Part shown: one piece after another, positions 47,446 through 58,450 of the stretch | How the letters are laid out: every line of letters begins with the position of its first letter | How positions within the stretch are numbered: the stretch's first letter is position 1 | Position numbers and translations under genes: made by a program | Assembly (NCBI GenBank): GCA_029204225.1 | Contig: CM055099.1 | Span: forward strand, 61,473,753 to 61,537,752 | Length of the DNA stretch: 64,000 bases | Direction: 5' to 3' | Source of the DNA: Diphasiastrum complanatum | Lineage: Eukaryota > Streptophyta > Lycopodiopsida > Lycopodiales > Lycopodiaceae | The notes under the pieces: model-generated | What the model was told of the DNA's origin: nothing | Databases searched by the model: none | What the model saw: the letters and a program-made list of their open reading frames with translations, nothing else

Positions 47446-50400
47446 GTGAGGTTTCGATTTATATGCATGTTTTGAGCTAAGGAAATTGCGAGAGGTTGCA
47501 TTTTATGCTGTCTTGAATTTCATGTTTGATTGTGCTCATTCCGCAAGAGCTCTTGGATGGCGTTTTTGCGGCAGTTACAGGAAATGGGAGTGTTGTCAAG
47601 AGCAATGGGTTGGGCATTCCGGGGTTGGGTAGGAGATGCGTTCGAAATGATGAAGTTGTAACCTGTTCCAGGCAAGGTAATATCCAGGTGTGCATTCGTG
47701 AAGCATTATATTATCAAAGACGTTCGGCTTTTGCAATGCTGTGACAGCTTGCTCTGTTGTCTACTTTTCTACCTTCTTTCTTGACTTTGTCTTCTCAGCT
47801 CACTTGACGTTCTGAATGTTCCCAAATTCTTCAATATTCTAAGAATTTTGATTCGCAGCAATTGTTTTGACATATTCTCCTGTGAGTGCTTAGGAAGTTC
47901 CTGTTACCTTTGTTGGTTAAGGGTAGGTTAGTTGTCTGATGAATCTGAAGGGTTAGTTACATAGGGCTGGTCAGTTTTGGCCGTGGCCTTTGTGTTGGAA
48001 TACGGTTAAATAATCTATTTTATTGTATCAGAAATCGCAAGTATTATGTAAGCGATTCACTAATAATTAGCAGAGTACAAACATCACAACAATGATGACA
48101 ACAAAAAGGTATCTTCATTCATCGTAAACTAAGGTACATATACTCGATTACACCAGCACGCCAAAAAGGCTTAAAGCCTTGTCTATCAAGATCACACTTT
48201 CCAAAACATGATTTGGGCCATGTCTTTTAGTGAAGAACCAAAACGTGATTTGGATGGTGTCCTCCCAGACATGACCCTGGCGAGGCCAAAGGCCACAACC
48301 AAAAATTGACCATCCTTATCTAACTCTTCCGATTCATCAGACAACTAAACGACCATTAAATTCATCAGACAACTAAACGACCGTTAACCTGGAACTCCGA
48401 TTGCAAAACAAAATAACAAAGCTAACAATCCCTCCCACAATCCAAAACCCCCTAATGTCTAAAATTCTACTTTATCCCCATCGCATCTCTGAGCATAGCA
48501 AATCTCTCTCTATTGAGACTCTTGGTCATTAGATCAGCTATCATCTCTCTTGTATGACAGTAATCTAGGCAAATTTCTGAATATGCATCCCTGGTTATCA
48601 CTTCGCAACTTAAAACCCTTAGTTGTCACTCCAACTTCCCTACAAAAGTTTCTAATCCACATGTATTATTTGGATGCATGGCAAAGAGCCTCTGTGGTGG
48701 ACAAAGCCACCGACTTCAAGCTGACCAAAGCACCTGCCATAATGAACAGATACCCTGACGTGGATTTCCTATCGTCCACATCTCGTCCCAAGTCAAAATC
48801 GACATATTTTGTAATTGTGTTCTCAACTCCTGAGTATACAATCCCCTATCCTATGGTTCCCTGCAAGTACTTCAGCACCCGTTTTGCCGCGTTCCAATGA
48901 TCCAAACCAAGATCATTCATGTGGTGGCCTAGTCTGTTCACTGTCGTTGAAATATCTCCTTTGGTACAAATTGCAACGTACATCTGCGATCCAACTAGGC
49001 TCTTGTAGGGTTTATTTGCTATGCTCAATCTTGTTGGAAATGGTGAACTCATGCAACCATTTTCCTGCATTCCCCAGTCCTGACATATCGGGACACATCG
49101 ACAACGACACATCGGGACCCAACCAAAGCCTCAACAAAGACCAAGAACATAAGACACTATCGGGCAAGGCCGAATTATCGGGACCTTACCCCGTCAGGCG
49201 TGATAAGTTCAAACTGTCACGCTCAACTAAAAAACTAACGTTGCAAGAATCAGTTAACCAATGTTTTAGCCCAAACCTCTCTTGTAATGATTAGTTAAAC
49301 TATCTTGTAATCTCACTTGGTAAGACATAAGAATAGAATAGAATTCAGAATAGTATATCATTTGTTCAATCATCATTCAAGTGATCAATGCACAGAATAT
49401 CTGTCGCAATAGAATTGCAAGAGGAGCGTCAGGCCGCCAATGAGCGAGACACTGCTGACTCACTCTGCAATCAAAAGACAAATACAAAATACATTCTGTT
49501 CTTCCATCTCTGATTGTTGCGTTACATCTGATTGATTGATTGATTGCTGCAATGTCTGTGATTGATAGCCGCGTCTCTAGGTCCTGCAAATTGAATGCAT
49601 AAGTGTAGCGCACTTCCGCCAAGAATAGGCGCACACAGCTAAGCACCAAACGCCTCAGCTAAGCATCACAAACACACACCAGCCAACTGGGGGCCATTCT
49701 TGGACAAATCTTTCCTCCTCATTCTGCGGCCTCATGCTCGCACTCAGATTTAGCCCTGGCTCAATTGGTGTGGAAACAGTGCTACTATTTTCCATTCTAA
49801 ATTTCTTTTCAATCACTTGACATAGCTTTCCTGTGACAATTTGATCCAACCCTCTTCTCTGTTTCTTGTCATATCAATTCCTATGAAGTAATGTAGTTCA
49901 CCAAAATCCTTCTTGTCAAAATTCATCCGCATATTTGACTGACATTCATCTATTAATTGTTGTATGTCGCTTACGATGATGATATCATCCACGTAAAACG
50001 CTATAGACATTTGATGATTTCCCACTCTCTCTCTTGAAAAGTGCTTTTGTCTGATCGACTACGCCTAAATCCATTTTTTGTAAAGAATGCTTCTATTTTC
50101 TCATACTAGACTGAGTGACTGCCAGTTTCCTAAGATTCAAGGGTGAGAAGTTGCGAAACAAGGCTAGTATCGCTTCTTCCTCGTAACGAAACTGACCACG
50201 CACATGGCCTGAGCCGTGATCTGCAAGACAAACACCCAATACGTGCCTTTGTCGGTGAAGCACCAATAACTGATGATGATGATGATGGTTGTTAAGGCTC
50301 TGATGGAGTGGCATGGGTCCCAGGTACCTTGCATGTGCTCTGGAAATTGTAGGAATATCAAGGGTAGGTGCCCCTCTATGGCTAGACCCTGCACGTGTAT

Positions 50401-52549
50401 CCCTGCTGGTCTGGACCCCTCTATGACTAGGCCTTGCACCCTGGCTCTGTGAGCCTAGTCCTACTGTCTGCCCAAAAAAGCTCTTTGCTGGTCTAAGTGG
50501 CTAGGTGGATGACTATGTCTCCCTTCGCCTCTCTACCTCGGCATATGGAATGGCATTGCAAGCTACTATGCCCGTCCCTTGCCCATCTAGCCTAATGAGC
50601 CCCAACAAGTGGGTCCAGACCCTGGTAAGTGACCCTGTGAACTCGAAACCACAGTGATAGCATCTCCATGTGCGGGCACCTGAACCATGGGACGTAGCCA
50701 CACCCCCGTATACAAGGTCAACCTCTGCCCACATGCCCCTACCAACAACCGGCATCGTGTCAATGTGACCTATCAGCTACGGGCACTGCAGCTGCTCAAA
50801 GCCCTGCAAAACACACACAGAACATGCAAAGGTTTAGTACATTGCATCGATAAATAGAGCCCATTTCACAAATTATTGCTGAAATAAATTACTGCCAAAA
50901 ATGACACGAAAAAAGTGAGCATGACATTCAAAACGTGACCTACGTGCCGCAAATGCCAAAAGAGACATTCCTAACATTCTTGTAGCAATTAAGAAACACA
51001 ACATAGCATCTTACAATGCATCCATCAGATAAACATAGGCCATTTCACAAATTAGGGCAAAAAACGACATGGAAAAGTGAGCATAACATTCAAAACCTGA
51101 CATATGTGTTGTAAGGGTGAAAATTGACACTACTTACAATCTTTTAGGCATCAAGAAACATAGCCTAACATCTTACAACACGTCAATCGTAACCCTACAG
51201 CTCACTTCACAAATTAGGGCAAAAAATGACACAAAAAGTGAGCACCACATTTATAACTCGATGTATGGGTCGTAAGCGCGAAAACTGACACTATTGGCAT
51301 TCTTGTAGGCATTAGGAAATACAATCTAGCATCTTTTGGGCCCTCAATTTGATACCTACAACTTATTTCACAAAGAGGGCTAGGAAAAACACCAAAAGAG
51401 AGCAATGCATTCATAACTTTAAGTACGTGCAATAATGGTGAGAACAGACATTCTTGTAGGCATGAGGAAACACAGTCTAGCACTTTACGTCACCCCAATT
51501 TGACACCTATAGCTAGTTCTATACATTTATCAAAAATCACGTGGGCCTACCAAATACTTGGATCTGATGATTTTGAGCTCCATGCTCGTTTCCCTTGCCT
51601 AACGTTGCTGGCTTTCCAACAATTCCCTTGCCCTCTCAATTTTCCTAATTTCACTGGCTCTCTTGAACTCCGGAAATTTTACTAGCTTTCCAACAGTTTC
51701 ATTGCCAATTGTATAGTGTGCACAATATCTAGCAAAAAGAGGGCAGTAGTATTTGACATTAGGTCCCCCATAAAATTTCATGCTATTTGAATCCCATCCT
51801 GAAAAAAAAAACGTTATGGGGCAGCGTTCCAAACCAAAATCGCGGGATGCGGGGTGCAACTATGATGGCACATGCATATATATACATATCATAGTTGTAT
51901 GCCATGTTCCAGTGATCTAGATGAAGTTCCAAAAATTAGGGTTAGGGTTTTTTCCTGGAATGCAAAAGTTTTTTTTTGTTTTTTGCTGTTTTTTTTCTAT
52001 GCCTAATTTTTTTTTGCTTCTCCTTAATTTTTTTTAGGAATATTGTATAGAAGGGTGAAGCTATGTCGGCGATTGCCATTTTACTGGCTATGTGCAATTG
52101 ATTCTTGCTTTGTTCTTTGCCTACTCTATTTCAGTAAACAATTATTGACTAGTTTGAGCCTTGCTACTCTATTTTAGTAAACAATTGTTGACTAGTTTGA
52201 GCCTTGATACTATATAATAGATTGATTTTTTAATGGTTTCAGTGATCGGAGTAACAATGTGTTCCTACAATATCCATTCCTAAAAAATCATAAAAGAATG
52301 CTAATTCTAGGAAACACGTGATCCGACTTCGCCTATGGTAAGTGAGGGATTGTAGGACACCTTGTACCATTCATGAGACTGAGAGATTAATTCTATTTCA
52401 TGATGAACTAATGACATGATTTCCACTCCCCACCTGAGTTTAACCCGAGGTTGTAGTATTTGCAACCATAGGTGCACAGAATCGCGTTTTTGGGAGGAGA
52501 CGTTTCGGAAACTGCGTTTCTGAGAGACGCGTTTCTCCTCCCAGAATCG

Positions 52550-52585
<36 letters not shown>

Positions 52586-54872
52586 GAAAAATAGCTTATG
52601 GTTGAAATTTTTTTAGGGGATCAATGGTCAAACCAGCGTTTTGCCAGAAGTGCAGTAGATGGGGCACAAACAGATCTTATTTTCAATAGCTATTTGGTTG
52701 GTCCGGGGGGCGGTAGCTCCCCGGTCGGGGGTTTGGGGGGCAACGCCCCCCAATGGCAGGGTCCGGTGGCTGCCGGTAGACCCCGGCCCCGATGGTAAGG
52801 CCTCTTCATGACTGGGCCTTCCAACTCCCTGAGCGAAGACACACTTACTGGGACCATCTGTGATCGTAACAGACAGGCTAGAGGTTAGTTTTGAATTTTT
52901 ATCCTTGACAGAACCCAACATGGATTAATGCACCTGAACTGGACCATCCTGCACCCGAAACAATCTTAATTAGAGCTTTCATCTGATACCCATATTGCCC
53001 ATAAAAAAACCAAAAAAAAAATATGTAAAAAAAACGTTTCTGGAATTTTTTTTAATTTTTCAGAAACGCGTATTTGAACCGCATTTCTGAACGCGATTCT
53101 GAAACGCGTTTCAGAAACGCAGTGCATCTATGTTTGCAACCTAAACATGATCAAATAATGTCTAACACCACTTGCAACTGTAACATCAACGCAATAGAAC
53201 ATTGTGGAAAGAAAACACATAGTCAGCGTTCGTGTCAGCAACCATGATGAATTTTGGTCCTTCTAAAACTAGGTATATAATATTCAGAATATTTAGAATG
53301 AAGATTGCAGTAGAACGTCATTTAACACTAGCTAATCTATCCAAAAACAAATTAGCCATAGGGCTTTTTTCCAATTTTTTTTGGGCGATCCGGACAACGT
53401 TTTGCTGTCCCGAACGCTGGCATTCTGGAACGTGGGCTGGCAGAATGTGTTCCGCCAGCATCTATGATACATATATACATATAGATATTGTTGAATAAAT
53501 TATTTAGATTTGCTCAATGTGCCTGAATTGATGTAAGTTCAGAGGTGATGGATTATTTTTTTAACTGGTTTCTTTTTACACTTTTCTGTACCCTTGCAAA
53601 TTTTGTTCCCTTATTTGGAGAGGGTGGCAGCGTATACTTGTCAAAAGCATTGCTATCTAATACTTTGGTTTGAATCTTGCCAAGGATATCGCTGTTTTTT
53701 CATTTTTGTTGCACTCTTGTGGAGTCCTAACCTTAAGCACTTTTTGCACAGATAAAATAAAAACTCACTTTTCTATCAGATTTGGAAGTTAATTTATTCA
53801 CCTAGTTGCATGCAAAATGGCAAAGCAATTTTATTAGAGTACAGTTTAAGCATTGAATCCTTTGATAATCTTCAATAATATCTTGTCCTCATTCTCTTTC
53901 GGTTTATTCTTTGAGCGAAAGCTTGTATTTAGAACGTTGTCTTTAGAGGCATTTTCTAGAGCATTGTTCTCCACTTCTCTGTTTAGTGTTCAGCAAAATT
54001 ATGCTTTCAAACTATTAGTGGTTGAGCTAAGGCCAAAATTTGGACAAAAACTGAAAGATATGTTGGTCTTGGTATTCTTATGTATACTATGGGTGTCTTT
54101 CGTCCCTTTTCCAATTTTCAGATTCATCGGCTGCTGAAACAGTGGAGGTAGGACAAAATCAGCTGCAATTTACGCACAAGGTATCCGTGGACATAGCTGC
54201 TCCTGTTGAGTTAGTTTGGTGCATCTGGACTGACCTACAGAATGCTCCAAGCTGGTGCGGTTTTCCATCTCTTGGTTTTTTCCTGGATCTCAGGATGAAC
54301 ATTTTTGAAAAGTGATACTCTAGCTTTACGAACGTGACTATTTGTGCAGTAAACAGAAAAGTGTTTAATTGTCTCCATTAACAAGACACAGATTACCCAG
54401 TTGGTTGAAGATTATAGACATGCCACAGTTGGTGTCCAATTTTTGGACAAAATTTGTTCTATCCTTTTGCCTCCAATGAACAGTGAGCTCTTCGCCTAGC
54501 TCCTGTCCATATTAGAACTAATATGGATACATTCTGGGAGTAACCACAACACTTTTAAGGTTGTAGCATAAGCTTTTAGACATCTTTTGTAATGTATGTA
54601 TGTATCTTCCAGAACACAATGTAAAGTTTTTGGTGGTCACTTGTAACGGATGGAACTTACTCCTGGCTTGGCCAGGAATACTTAGTTTGCTGTTTTTGTT
54701 ATCCTATCATTGAAACATTTATTGTTGCTACTGAAACAAAGTTTCCTCGTAAATTGGCAGGATGCGGTGGATTGATCGAGTAGAACTTGTAGAAGATGGT
54801 ACTTCTGATGCTTCTAATTCGACAGGACTGAATTCATTATCTCGATGGTTTTGTAGCACTTCAGGCTTTGAG
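47235..54872 (+). CDS. SRPBCC/START-like (polyketide cyclase/dehydrase) protein, first four exons
   Basis: Exons 47235-47445, 47548-47676, 54122-54254 and 54761-54872 join in frame with GT/AG borders. The first two (113 residues) are poorly conserved and rich in Gly, Ser and basic residues, consistent with an organelle transit peptide. Then comes the helix-grip start, QFTHKVSVDIAAPVELVWCI, WTDLQNAPSWMRWIDRVELV and SLSRWFCSTSGFE, which resembles plant chloroplast SRPBCC proteins such as At1g02475 (from memory). Such domains bind hydrophobic ligands; the substrate is unknown. The remainder (about 80-100 residues expected) is not found up to 64000. Intron 2 (6,445 bp) carries several transposons. 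Confidence 0.78.
47548..47676 (+). CDS. SRPBCC gene exon 2
   Basis: Encodes ELLDGVFAAVTGNGSVVKSN, then GLGIPGLGRRCVRNDEVVTC and SRQ. The acceptor is CCGCAAG (a weak AAG, chosen because the alternative AG two bases on breaks the frame) and the donor is GTAATA. It ends in phase 1. Confidence 0.6.
47993..48427 (-). repeat. Probable Copia 3' LTR
   Basis: 435 bp with TG...CA ends and a purine tract on the inner side. CTTTG at 47988-47992 may be half of a target duplication. No second copy is seen. Confidence 0.6.
47993..50030 (-). mobile_element. Copia remnant with 3' LTR, broken
   Basis: The 3' LTR is 47993-48427 (TGTTGGAATA...GCTAACA, with a purine-rich GGGGGTTTTGGATTGTGGGA tract on its inner side). 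RNase H lies at about 48480-48860 and reverse transcriptase at about 48850-49110 and 49655-50025 (SLVGSQMYVAIC, HWNAAKRVLKYLQGT, YVDDIIIVSD). Between the two reverse transcriptase parts (about 49070-49680) there is unrelated sequence, perhaps a solo LTR or small insertion. The 5' half is missing. It is broken in several places and lies in intron 2 of the SRPBCC gene. Confidence 0.85.
50093..50755 (-). pseudogene. hAT transposase N-terminal remnant (BED finger)
   Basis: Minus-strand frame 50755-50513 contains a BED-type zinc finger: WRCYHCGFEFTGSLTRVWTH, then LLGL and, after a spacer, GIVACNAIP. This is the N-terminal DNA-binding domain of DUF659-type hAT transposases, the part missing from the copy at 3783-6004. 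Low-complexity sequence with repeated HRG and HVQG words and a run of His follows to about 50093. The catalytic DUF659 core is not found, so it is a relic or the first exon only. Confidence 0.7.
50862..51520. repeat. Tandem repeat, 161-179-bp units, about 4 copies
   Basis: CATTTCACAAATTAGGGCAA (or variants) recurs at 50862, 51041, 51203 and 51364. Each unit also carries AAAAAGTGAGCA, then GTGAAAACTGACACTA, then CATTCTTGTAGGCATTAGGA in the same order. The units are clearly diverged. The array lies directly upstream of the BED-finger exon of the hAT remnant, so it may be part of that transposon. Confidence 0.85.
51521..52458. other. SRPBCC intron 2, unassigned
   Basis: No gene is recognised. 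Contains T-rich stretches around 51960-52030 and a local duplication (ACAATTRTTGACTAGTTTGA, twice, near 52140-52200). Confidence 0.4.
52467..53132. mobile_element. hAT-type MITE with 8-bp target duplication
   Basis: 666 bp bounded by TTTGCAAC at 52459-52466 and 53133-53140 (perfect 8-bp duplication). Terminal inverted repeats start CATAGGTGCAC and CATAGATGCAC. Subterminal regions are full of CGCGTTTCTGAAACGCG-type palindromes and end in long T/A runs. The centre (about 52620-52920) is a GC-rich segment with GGGGGGCAACGCCCCCC, unlike the flanks, and may be a separate insertion. No transposase, so it is non-autonomous. Confidence 0.88.
53141..54121. other. SRPBCC intron 2, 3' part
   Basis: No gene is recognised. 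At 53395-53470 a GC-rich stretch (GTTCCGCCAGC, GGAACGTGGGCTGGCAGAA) resembles the palindromic piece at 28465-28495. It may be a DNA transposon end. Confidence 0.4.
54122..54254 (+). CDS. SRPBCC gene exon 3
   Basis: After TTTTCAG. Encodes DSSAAETVEVGQNQLQFTHK, then VSVDIAAPVELVWCIWTDLQ and NAPSW, the first strand and helices of the SRPBCC fold. The Trp codon is split by a GTGCGG donor (phase 2). Confidence 0.8.
54761..54872 (+). CDS. SRPBCC gene exon 4
   Basis: After TTGGCAG. Completes Trp and encodes MRWIDRVELVEDGTSDASNS, then TGLNSLSRWFCSTSGFE. The donor is GTACTG in phase 0. The next exon would encode the VSWxxR-type strand and is not seen nearby. Confidence 0.8.
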
Positions 54873-55586
54873 GTACTGGAAAGCAAGAAAATCAATAAAT
54901 GTATTTTCAAACAGTAGGGTATGACCCAATGATCAATCATTTCCTACCAAAGCAATATGTAGTTGGGTTGCTGATGTCGAAGCTCCCAAATAGTCAATGG
55001 CAGGTAAGAAATAGAGTTTAGGAGGTCAAACACTGGCATCAATCACATCTGGAGGGTACTTGCTAAAGAAAAGCATATTCAAAAACCAGAGTGTTCGACT
55101 TTAATGATCCCAAGAAGTTAAAATGATTGATATAAAAGAGATGCTAGCTACATGTGTCTCTCAATGACTAGTGGAAAAGGAGGCAAGAGCAGATGCACAT
55201 ATTGGATCGTTAACATAGATCAATGAAAATAGGCACTGAACAAGAAGAGGCTAGAAACATCAAGTAGGCGGCCGTTTGAAAAGTCATTGCTTAAGTATCT
55301 AGTGCTGGAACTGAAGGCATTGGAAAAGGACACTCGTTGGAGGAGAATGATCTATAAGCAAATCAGTGCCCAATGGTGAAGCCACTGACAAAGAAGATTG
55401 ATCCTTAGACACATCATTGGAGGATGCTAGATCACTCACTGTTGGATGTTAGTTGCTGGAAGAAAAACTCTCCTCAAGGCTCGTTCCTTGGAAAGTGCTT
55501 TGATGAACAAGATCAAAGAAAAAGCATTTCAAGTATCAGATAGTAGGCAAAACATTGATGCATCAAATAACAGTCTCCAACTCAGA

Positions 55587-55638
<52 letters not shown>

Positions 55639-56486
55639 AGAGAGTTGTACATATCACGTTAGTTACCATGTTTATACTAGTCATGAGGCCCTTAAAAGAA
55701 TCTTCAAGGAAGCATTTGTTAGTGTTAGGGCTAAGATGCTCCAAACTTATCCAGACTCAGCAACTTTCTAGTGGGGCTCACTACAGTAAATTCTAGGAAC
55801 CAAATAAACGTACTTATGACCCATAACTCAATAAATGGGCCATCTATAAGGAATTGTAATCATGTCCTTATTTATAACATGGTGCCTTACCAAAAACAAA
55901 GATCCAAGAACCTATCAAACTTCTTAATTGATGGGACTAGTGATAAAACACAGAATCATGGCCCTCATAGAATTGTAATTATGTGCATATCCATAATTTG
56001 TCCTTGGTAAAAAAGATGGAAAACTAAAAACTTTTGACGTCCTAGTGCCTAAGAAGAACTCAAAACTCGAAGAGTTTCCAATGCCTAATCAAAGGCTGCT
56101 TGTAGATGATCATTAACTAGTTCTCTCTGCAAGAGAAGTTTCAAGATTCCTATCTTCCACCTGTCTAAATAGTCACAACAAAATATGATTCTAACCCTTT
56201 TCATACTAATTCGAAGCAATTTGCGATTCTAATAGAGTTTTGTAAAATCCTTATATTTTCAATGAAAGTTTCCCACATTTTATTCAAATTTAAAAAACGA
56301 TAATGTTTCACGAATCACTTTGCAGTAGGACCAGTCAAACTGTCAAAAAATAATATCGATTGGAAATGACTCAGGTTGACTTGTCTTGTGATCATGCTTC
56401 TCTATAGGAAGGTAGTTTAAAAAAAAGATTAGGCACTGAGTTTTTCCTCACTGTGCTGACAAGTGTTTTGGTATAGGGTTATGAGC
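54873..56486. other. SRPBCC intron 4 (part), unassigned
   Basis: No further SRPBCC exon and no known protein. Contains an (AG)n run at 55593-55636. Confidence 0.4.
55593..55636. repeat. (AG)n microsatellite
   Basis: About 44 bp of pure AG, not attached to a LINE end that I can recognise. Confidence 0.95.
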
Positions 56487-58450
56487 AGAGAGAGAGAGAG
56501 AGAGAGAGAAAGAAAGCTTTATTAATGTCTTTTCCATGCCAAAAGGCATATAAGACTAATGAAGTACATGTCAAGTATGTGGTAACCATGGGAGCATATA
56601 AAACGTCTCCAAAACTGTAATAAAGAAAAACATCTAGTACAAACTAAAAACTGAAATAGATCATCTGTATCCATGTCAAGGTGTCAAGGCTATGATGCTG
56701 CTGCTGCTATAAAAAGATGTAATACGAGATACGACATGAGAGATCACTGGAGCCTACCGGCGTCGTCTGTGAGCATGAACATGAGCATGAGCATGAGCAT
56801 GTGTAGTAGGACGTCTCTACAGAGGATGTCTAATGATCCTGGTAGTAATGTGATGGTGGGGGCTACACTGCCTCTGATCTCTATGAGCATGTGAGCAGCT
56901 ATCATCCTCGTCGTCGTCATAATCCTCATCCTCAGGCACGCGATCTCCGCCTAGTAAAGAATGAAGTAATCAGTGGCTGTGAGGTAAAATGCTGGGATGT
57001 CCCGTAGAAGTCTCTCCGTAGTATGAACATCTCGCGTACCAACAGAGCGACACATCGTGGGTCCTCATAGGCTATGAGGGAGCGTAGAGTGGTAGGCATG
57101 TCTCGAAACAGGCAATGATATCAGCCTATGATCTCATATTATACTGGGCATCTAAAGATAAAGTGCTCCTCAGACTCCACCTCACCTAGGGAGCATAACT
57201 GGCAAATCCGCTTCTCTCTAGGAATACCATGGAACCTCCCCGTCTCAATAGCTACCTGATGAGAAGATACCCTAGGCTGTCCCAATGTGAATCTGAGGCA
57301 ATGTGATAGTCCCGACTCCAAGTAGCGTGGCATGCCCAGAGTCCCAGATGCATCCGGCTCCAAGAAATGTGTCCGATAGAAAGCTGGCTTATACTGGCTG
57401 GTTACGCCAGTCCGCTCTAAATATGCGCGATAGAGGAATCATCTGATATATTGATGGGTGCCTGAGGGAAGCTCTGTAATGGATATACCAAATGACTCAA
57501 GCAGGAGGTGGGATGCCTTAGAGAACCATGATAATGTGTAGCCCTGACCATGAAGACGTTGTGAGGAGGATAGTGCAGTCTATGTATCGTTTGTCGATCT
57601 CTGGTAATGCCTGTATCCTCTGTGTATAGGTAATGAGTTGAAGAGCTGCCTCGATCTGAATAGGTGGGACTGCAAACTCGGCCAGGAGAATCTCATGTGG
57701 AACAGAAGGCTGCGCAGGAAGATCAAAGCAGATGTGGAGCGTGGATACGTGAATAAGTAACTGATTGGTGAAGAGAACGACACTCGATATCATACCAAGG
57801 AGGGTGCAATGGTCGAGGTTTGCGTCGAGTCTTTTTGGGATGGGGTTTTGTGGGGAGAGTTAGTGATGCAGCTGTGTGGAGAGAGGTGGTGAGAAAAGCA
57901 GCCTAGGTGTCGACTGGACTGTCATGAGGAAAGGAGTGTAAAAGTGAAGCCAAGGACTGTCGGTACAGTGGCATGTAAATGGGATCAAATGTGTACATGG
58001 GTGCTCGGGTAATCATGGGTAGTGTAGATGAATGAGTGAGTGGGAGGTGGCCGATATCGAAAGAGAGAAATGAGCGATCAGAAAGGGTGGTGGGAGAAAT
58101 GCGGAAGTCAGAGATTGTGGGTACAAAGGATGGTGACCCCATGAGATAGTCAACGACACTATGTCCTCCACTTTGAGAATGGCATGTATAGCTGTCTGAA
58201 TGTGGCCAACAGGGTAAGCCATTATAAATGGCTAGCTCATGCGCCTCTCCAAATTGCAGTAAGTGCTCACCATATGAAGTAATAGGTCCCAAACTATCCG
58301 CGGAGGTCCTGGTAACCCCAAGCATATCATTGTCAAGGGCACGAACACGCAACTGATCAGAGGTGTCGAAGAACTCTGTCTGTCTCGAAGATGTCCGGGC
58401 ATTAAAGTCCCCTGTGAGGAGAATATGCCCTTGCAAATTACACGACAACC
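56487..58450 (-). mobile_element. LINE copy with endonuclease and finger but no reverse transcriptase
   Basis: Minus strand. Begins in the second half of the endonuclease (GHILLTGDFNARTSSRQTEF and GGHSVVDYLMGS, 58460-57903) and continues into the linker PPWYDIECRSL at about 57800. It then jumps to the thumb/connector (VPHEILLAEFAVPPIQ, about 57700), skipping the whole reverse transcriptase. The CCHC finger (RICQLCSLGEVESEEHFIFR) is at about 57200, an acidic tail near 56900, and the 3' hairpin TGCCTTTTGGCA with AAGACATTAATAAAGC ends in a (CT)n tail at 56487-56510. It has stops in the C-terminal part. The RT loss is about 1.3 kb if compared with the neighbour. Confidence 0.88.

Noticed and set aside
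54873-54916. Read-through of SRPBCC exon 4 to a stop (EVLESKKINKCIFKQ)
   Set aside because: The sequence after GAG starts with a good GTACTG donor and the family continues with a conserved strand, so intron retention is the likelier reading.
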